This document shows, piece by piece, positions 62,679 to 64,000 of a stretch of DNA of 64,000 nt. The translations under genes and the position numbers were made by a program. The notes under the pieces were generated by a model. It did not search any database and was not told the DNA's origin. It saw only the letters and a program-made list of their open reading frames with translations. Each line of letters begins with the position of its first letter. The first letter of the stretch is position 1. Source of the DNA: Paraburkholderia phenazinium (GTDB taxonomy: Bacteria > Pseudomonadota > Gammaproteobacteria > Burkholderiales > Burkholderiaceae); assembly GCF_900100735.1 (NCBI RefSeq), contig NZ_FNCJ01000002.1, positions 496,001-560,000 of the forward strand, written 5' to 3'.

Positions 62679-64000
62679 ATGTTGACCCTGATCCCCCAAC
62701 TCGGCATCGGCGCGGTCGATCTCGCTGCTGCCTTTCTATTCCTGTATGGCCTGCACCGCATGTCGTCGCCGGTGACGGCGCCTTCCGGCATTTTCGTCGC
62801 CGGCATCGGCATGGCCGTGGCCGTGCTCGCGAGCTTCCTGTACGCCTTCGATGTCGGCGCGGCGGCCCGGCCCAACCTGCCGGTCAACCTGGGCCTCGCC
62901 GTCGTTGCTTTGGCGCTGGGAGGCGGGGTGGCCTGGTGGGGCGGCCGCAAGGTGGCGATGACCGCCATGCCGCAGATGGTGGCCATATACAACGGCATGG
63001 GCGGCGGCGCGGCCGGCGCGATTGCCGCGGTGGAACTGTTCGGCAACAAGGCGCAAGGCGCGACCGCGCTGATCATGACCTTGCTGGGCGCGCTGATCGG
63101 CGCGGTATCCCTGTCGGGCTCGCTGATCGCCTGGGCCAAGCTCGATGGGGTCATCAACAAACCGGTACGAGTGAAAGGGCGGCAGATTTTCAATGGGCTC
63201 GTGCTATTGGCTACCTTCGTGGTCGGCGCCTATATCGTCGTTGCAAGCGTGGACAATTCAGCGCTGATATTGGCGATGCCGACCTGGATCTACCTGTTCT
63301 TCGGCTGCGCCCTCGCACTCGGCATCCTGATGACGCTGCCAATCGGCGGCGCCGATATGCCGGTGGTGATCTCGATCTTTAACGCCTTTACCGGCCTCGC
63401 GGTCGGCATTGAGGGCTATGTGTTGCAGAACCCCGCACTGATGATTGCCGGCATGGTGGTCGGCGCAGCCGGCATGTTGCTGACGCTGCTGATGGCCAAG
63501 GCCATGAACCGTTCCGTGAGCAATGTGATCTTCACCAACTTCGGCGAGGTCGCTACGCGCAAGCAGAGCAAGATCAAGGGCAGCCTGAAGCCGACCCAGC
63601 CAGGCGACGCAGGCATCGCGATGCGCTATGCGGCCTCGGTGATCATCGTCCCGGGTTACGGCCTCGCGGTCTCGCAGGGTCAAGGCAAGCTATACGAATT
63701 CGTCAAGCTGCTGCAGACGGGCGGCGTATCGGTGAAGTTTGCGGTTCACCCGGTGGCCGGCCGCATGCCGGGCCAGATGGACGTGCTATTGGCCGAGGCA
63801 GGTGTGCCTTACGACATGATCTTCCAGCTCGAAGACATCAACGACCAGTTCGCTACTACCGATGTGGCGCTCGTGATCGGCGCCAACGACGTCGTGAACC
63901 CGGCCGCGCGTACCGACAAATCGTCGGCCATTTACGGCATGCCGATTCTCAACGCCGACCACGCCAGGCAGGTGTACGTGATCAAGCGTGGTGAAGGCAA
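62679..64000 (+). CDS. pntB: NAD(P) transhydrogenase beta subunit (cut by the window edge)
   Basis: The first 440 residues of PntB are present: membrane helices of domain II, then domain III with GYGLAVSQGQGKLYEFVKLL and GRMPGQMDVLLAEAGVPYDMI, which binds NADP(H). About 20-50 residues are missing beyond the right edge. The start ATG at 62679 is 10 bases after the pntAB stop. Together with the upstream genes it makes NADPH, which could support PHB synthesis and stress defence. Confidence 0.94.
   Translation, partial: MLTLIPQLGIGAVDLAAAFLFLYGLHRMSSPVTAPSGIFVAGIGMAVAVLASFLYAFDVGAAARPNLPVNLGLAVVALALGGGVAWWGGRKVAMTAMPQMVAIYNGMGGGAAGAIAAVELFGNKAQGATALIMTLLGALIGAVSLSGSLIAWAKLDGVINKPVRVKGRQIFNGLVLLATFVVGAYIVVASVDNSALILAMPTWIYLFFGCALALGILMTLPIGGADMPVVISIFNAFTGLAVGIEGYVLQNPALMIAGMVVGAAGMLLTLLMAKAMNRSVSNVIFTNFGEVATRKQSKIKGSLKPTQPGDAGIAMRYAASVIIVPGYGLAVSQGQGKLYEFVKLLQTGGVSVKFAVHPVAGRMPGQMDVLLAEAGVPYDMIFQLEDINDQFATTDVALVIGANDVVNPAARTDKSSAIYGMPILNADHARQVYVIKRGEG

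Noticed and set aside
62129..63193. Minus-strand frame opposite the transhydrogenase genes
   Set aside because: It overlaps three convincing genes and is low-complexity.

Overview
The window is about 63% GC, densely coded, and looks like Burkholderiaceae, most likely Paraburkholderia or a close relative. The clues are the protein repertoire (Burkholderia-style TssM/TssF/TssJ, acid-resistance GadB/GadC, split PntA/PntAB/PntB, phasin, P3A proton ATPase) and the codon use. No tRNA, rRNA, CRISPR array or intact transposase was seen. Gene identities come from reading the translations; no database search was run.

Region by region. (1) 1-3.9 kb: a fragment at the left edge, a RibD/DHFR-like protein, a decayed hipBA toxin-antitoxin module, a zinc deacylase and a GNAT acetyltransferase. 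(2) 3.98-17.2 kb, minus strand: an incomplete type VI secretion block, vgrG - M23/GH19-like peptidoglycan effector - candidate periplasmic immunity protein - PAAR - membrane protein - tssM - tssF - tssJ. Sheath, baseplate TssG/K, TssL and Hcp genes are absent. (3) 18-26 kb: Bcr/CflA efflux pump, DadA-like oxidase, a GH54-like arabinofuranosidase lipoprotein, a GFA-family protein, and an intact hipBA module preceded by three evenly spaced pairs of operator-like inverted repeats. One of these pairs lies in front of the GFA gene. (4) 25.9-34 kb: a LysR regulator divergent from a tightly coupled operon holding a polyamine-type ABC importer, a three-subunit HcnABC/opine-oxidase-like amine dehydrogenase and a RidA protein. 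(5) 34-39 kb: a MalT-like LuxR regulator, a small gene plus DUF1488, and a stand-alone mreB with a small partner gene.

(6) 39-64 kb: a stress, energy and carbon-storage locus: histidine kinase, gadB-gadC, small envelope proteins, AI-2E-family transporter, phosphoglucomutase, a truncated flippase-like protein, a run of small exported proteins, fatty-acid desaturase, P3A H+-ATPase, acetyl-CoA synthetase, acetate transporter, phasin, hemerythrin, succinate-semialdehyde dehydrogenase and the transhydrogenase operon, which runs off the right edge. Six promoter regions here share the core ACCGTAC(A/C)GAC, in several cases as an inverted repeat, which suggests one unrecognised regulator. The content recalls low-oxygen and persistence loci of Burkholderia; that comparison is inference.

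Most notable: the shared ACCGTAC(A/C)GAC element, the triple 31-bp-phased hip operators around a GFA gene, the T6SS effector/immunity pair with an altered M23 motif, tandem 38-bp hairpins ahead of a small gene, and two paralogous MIDDQV micro-proteins that each sit divergently across a shared-motif promoter.
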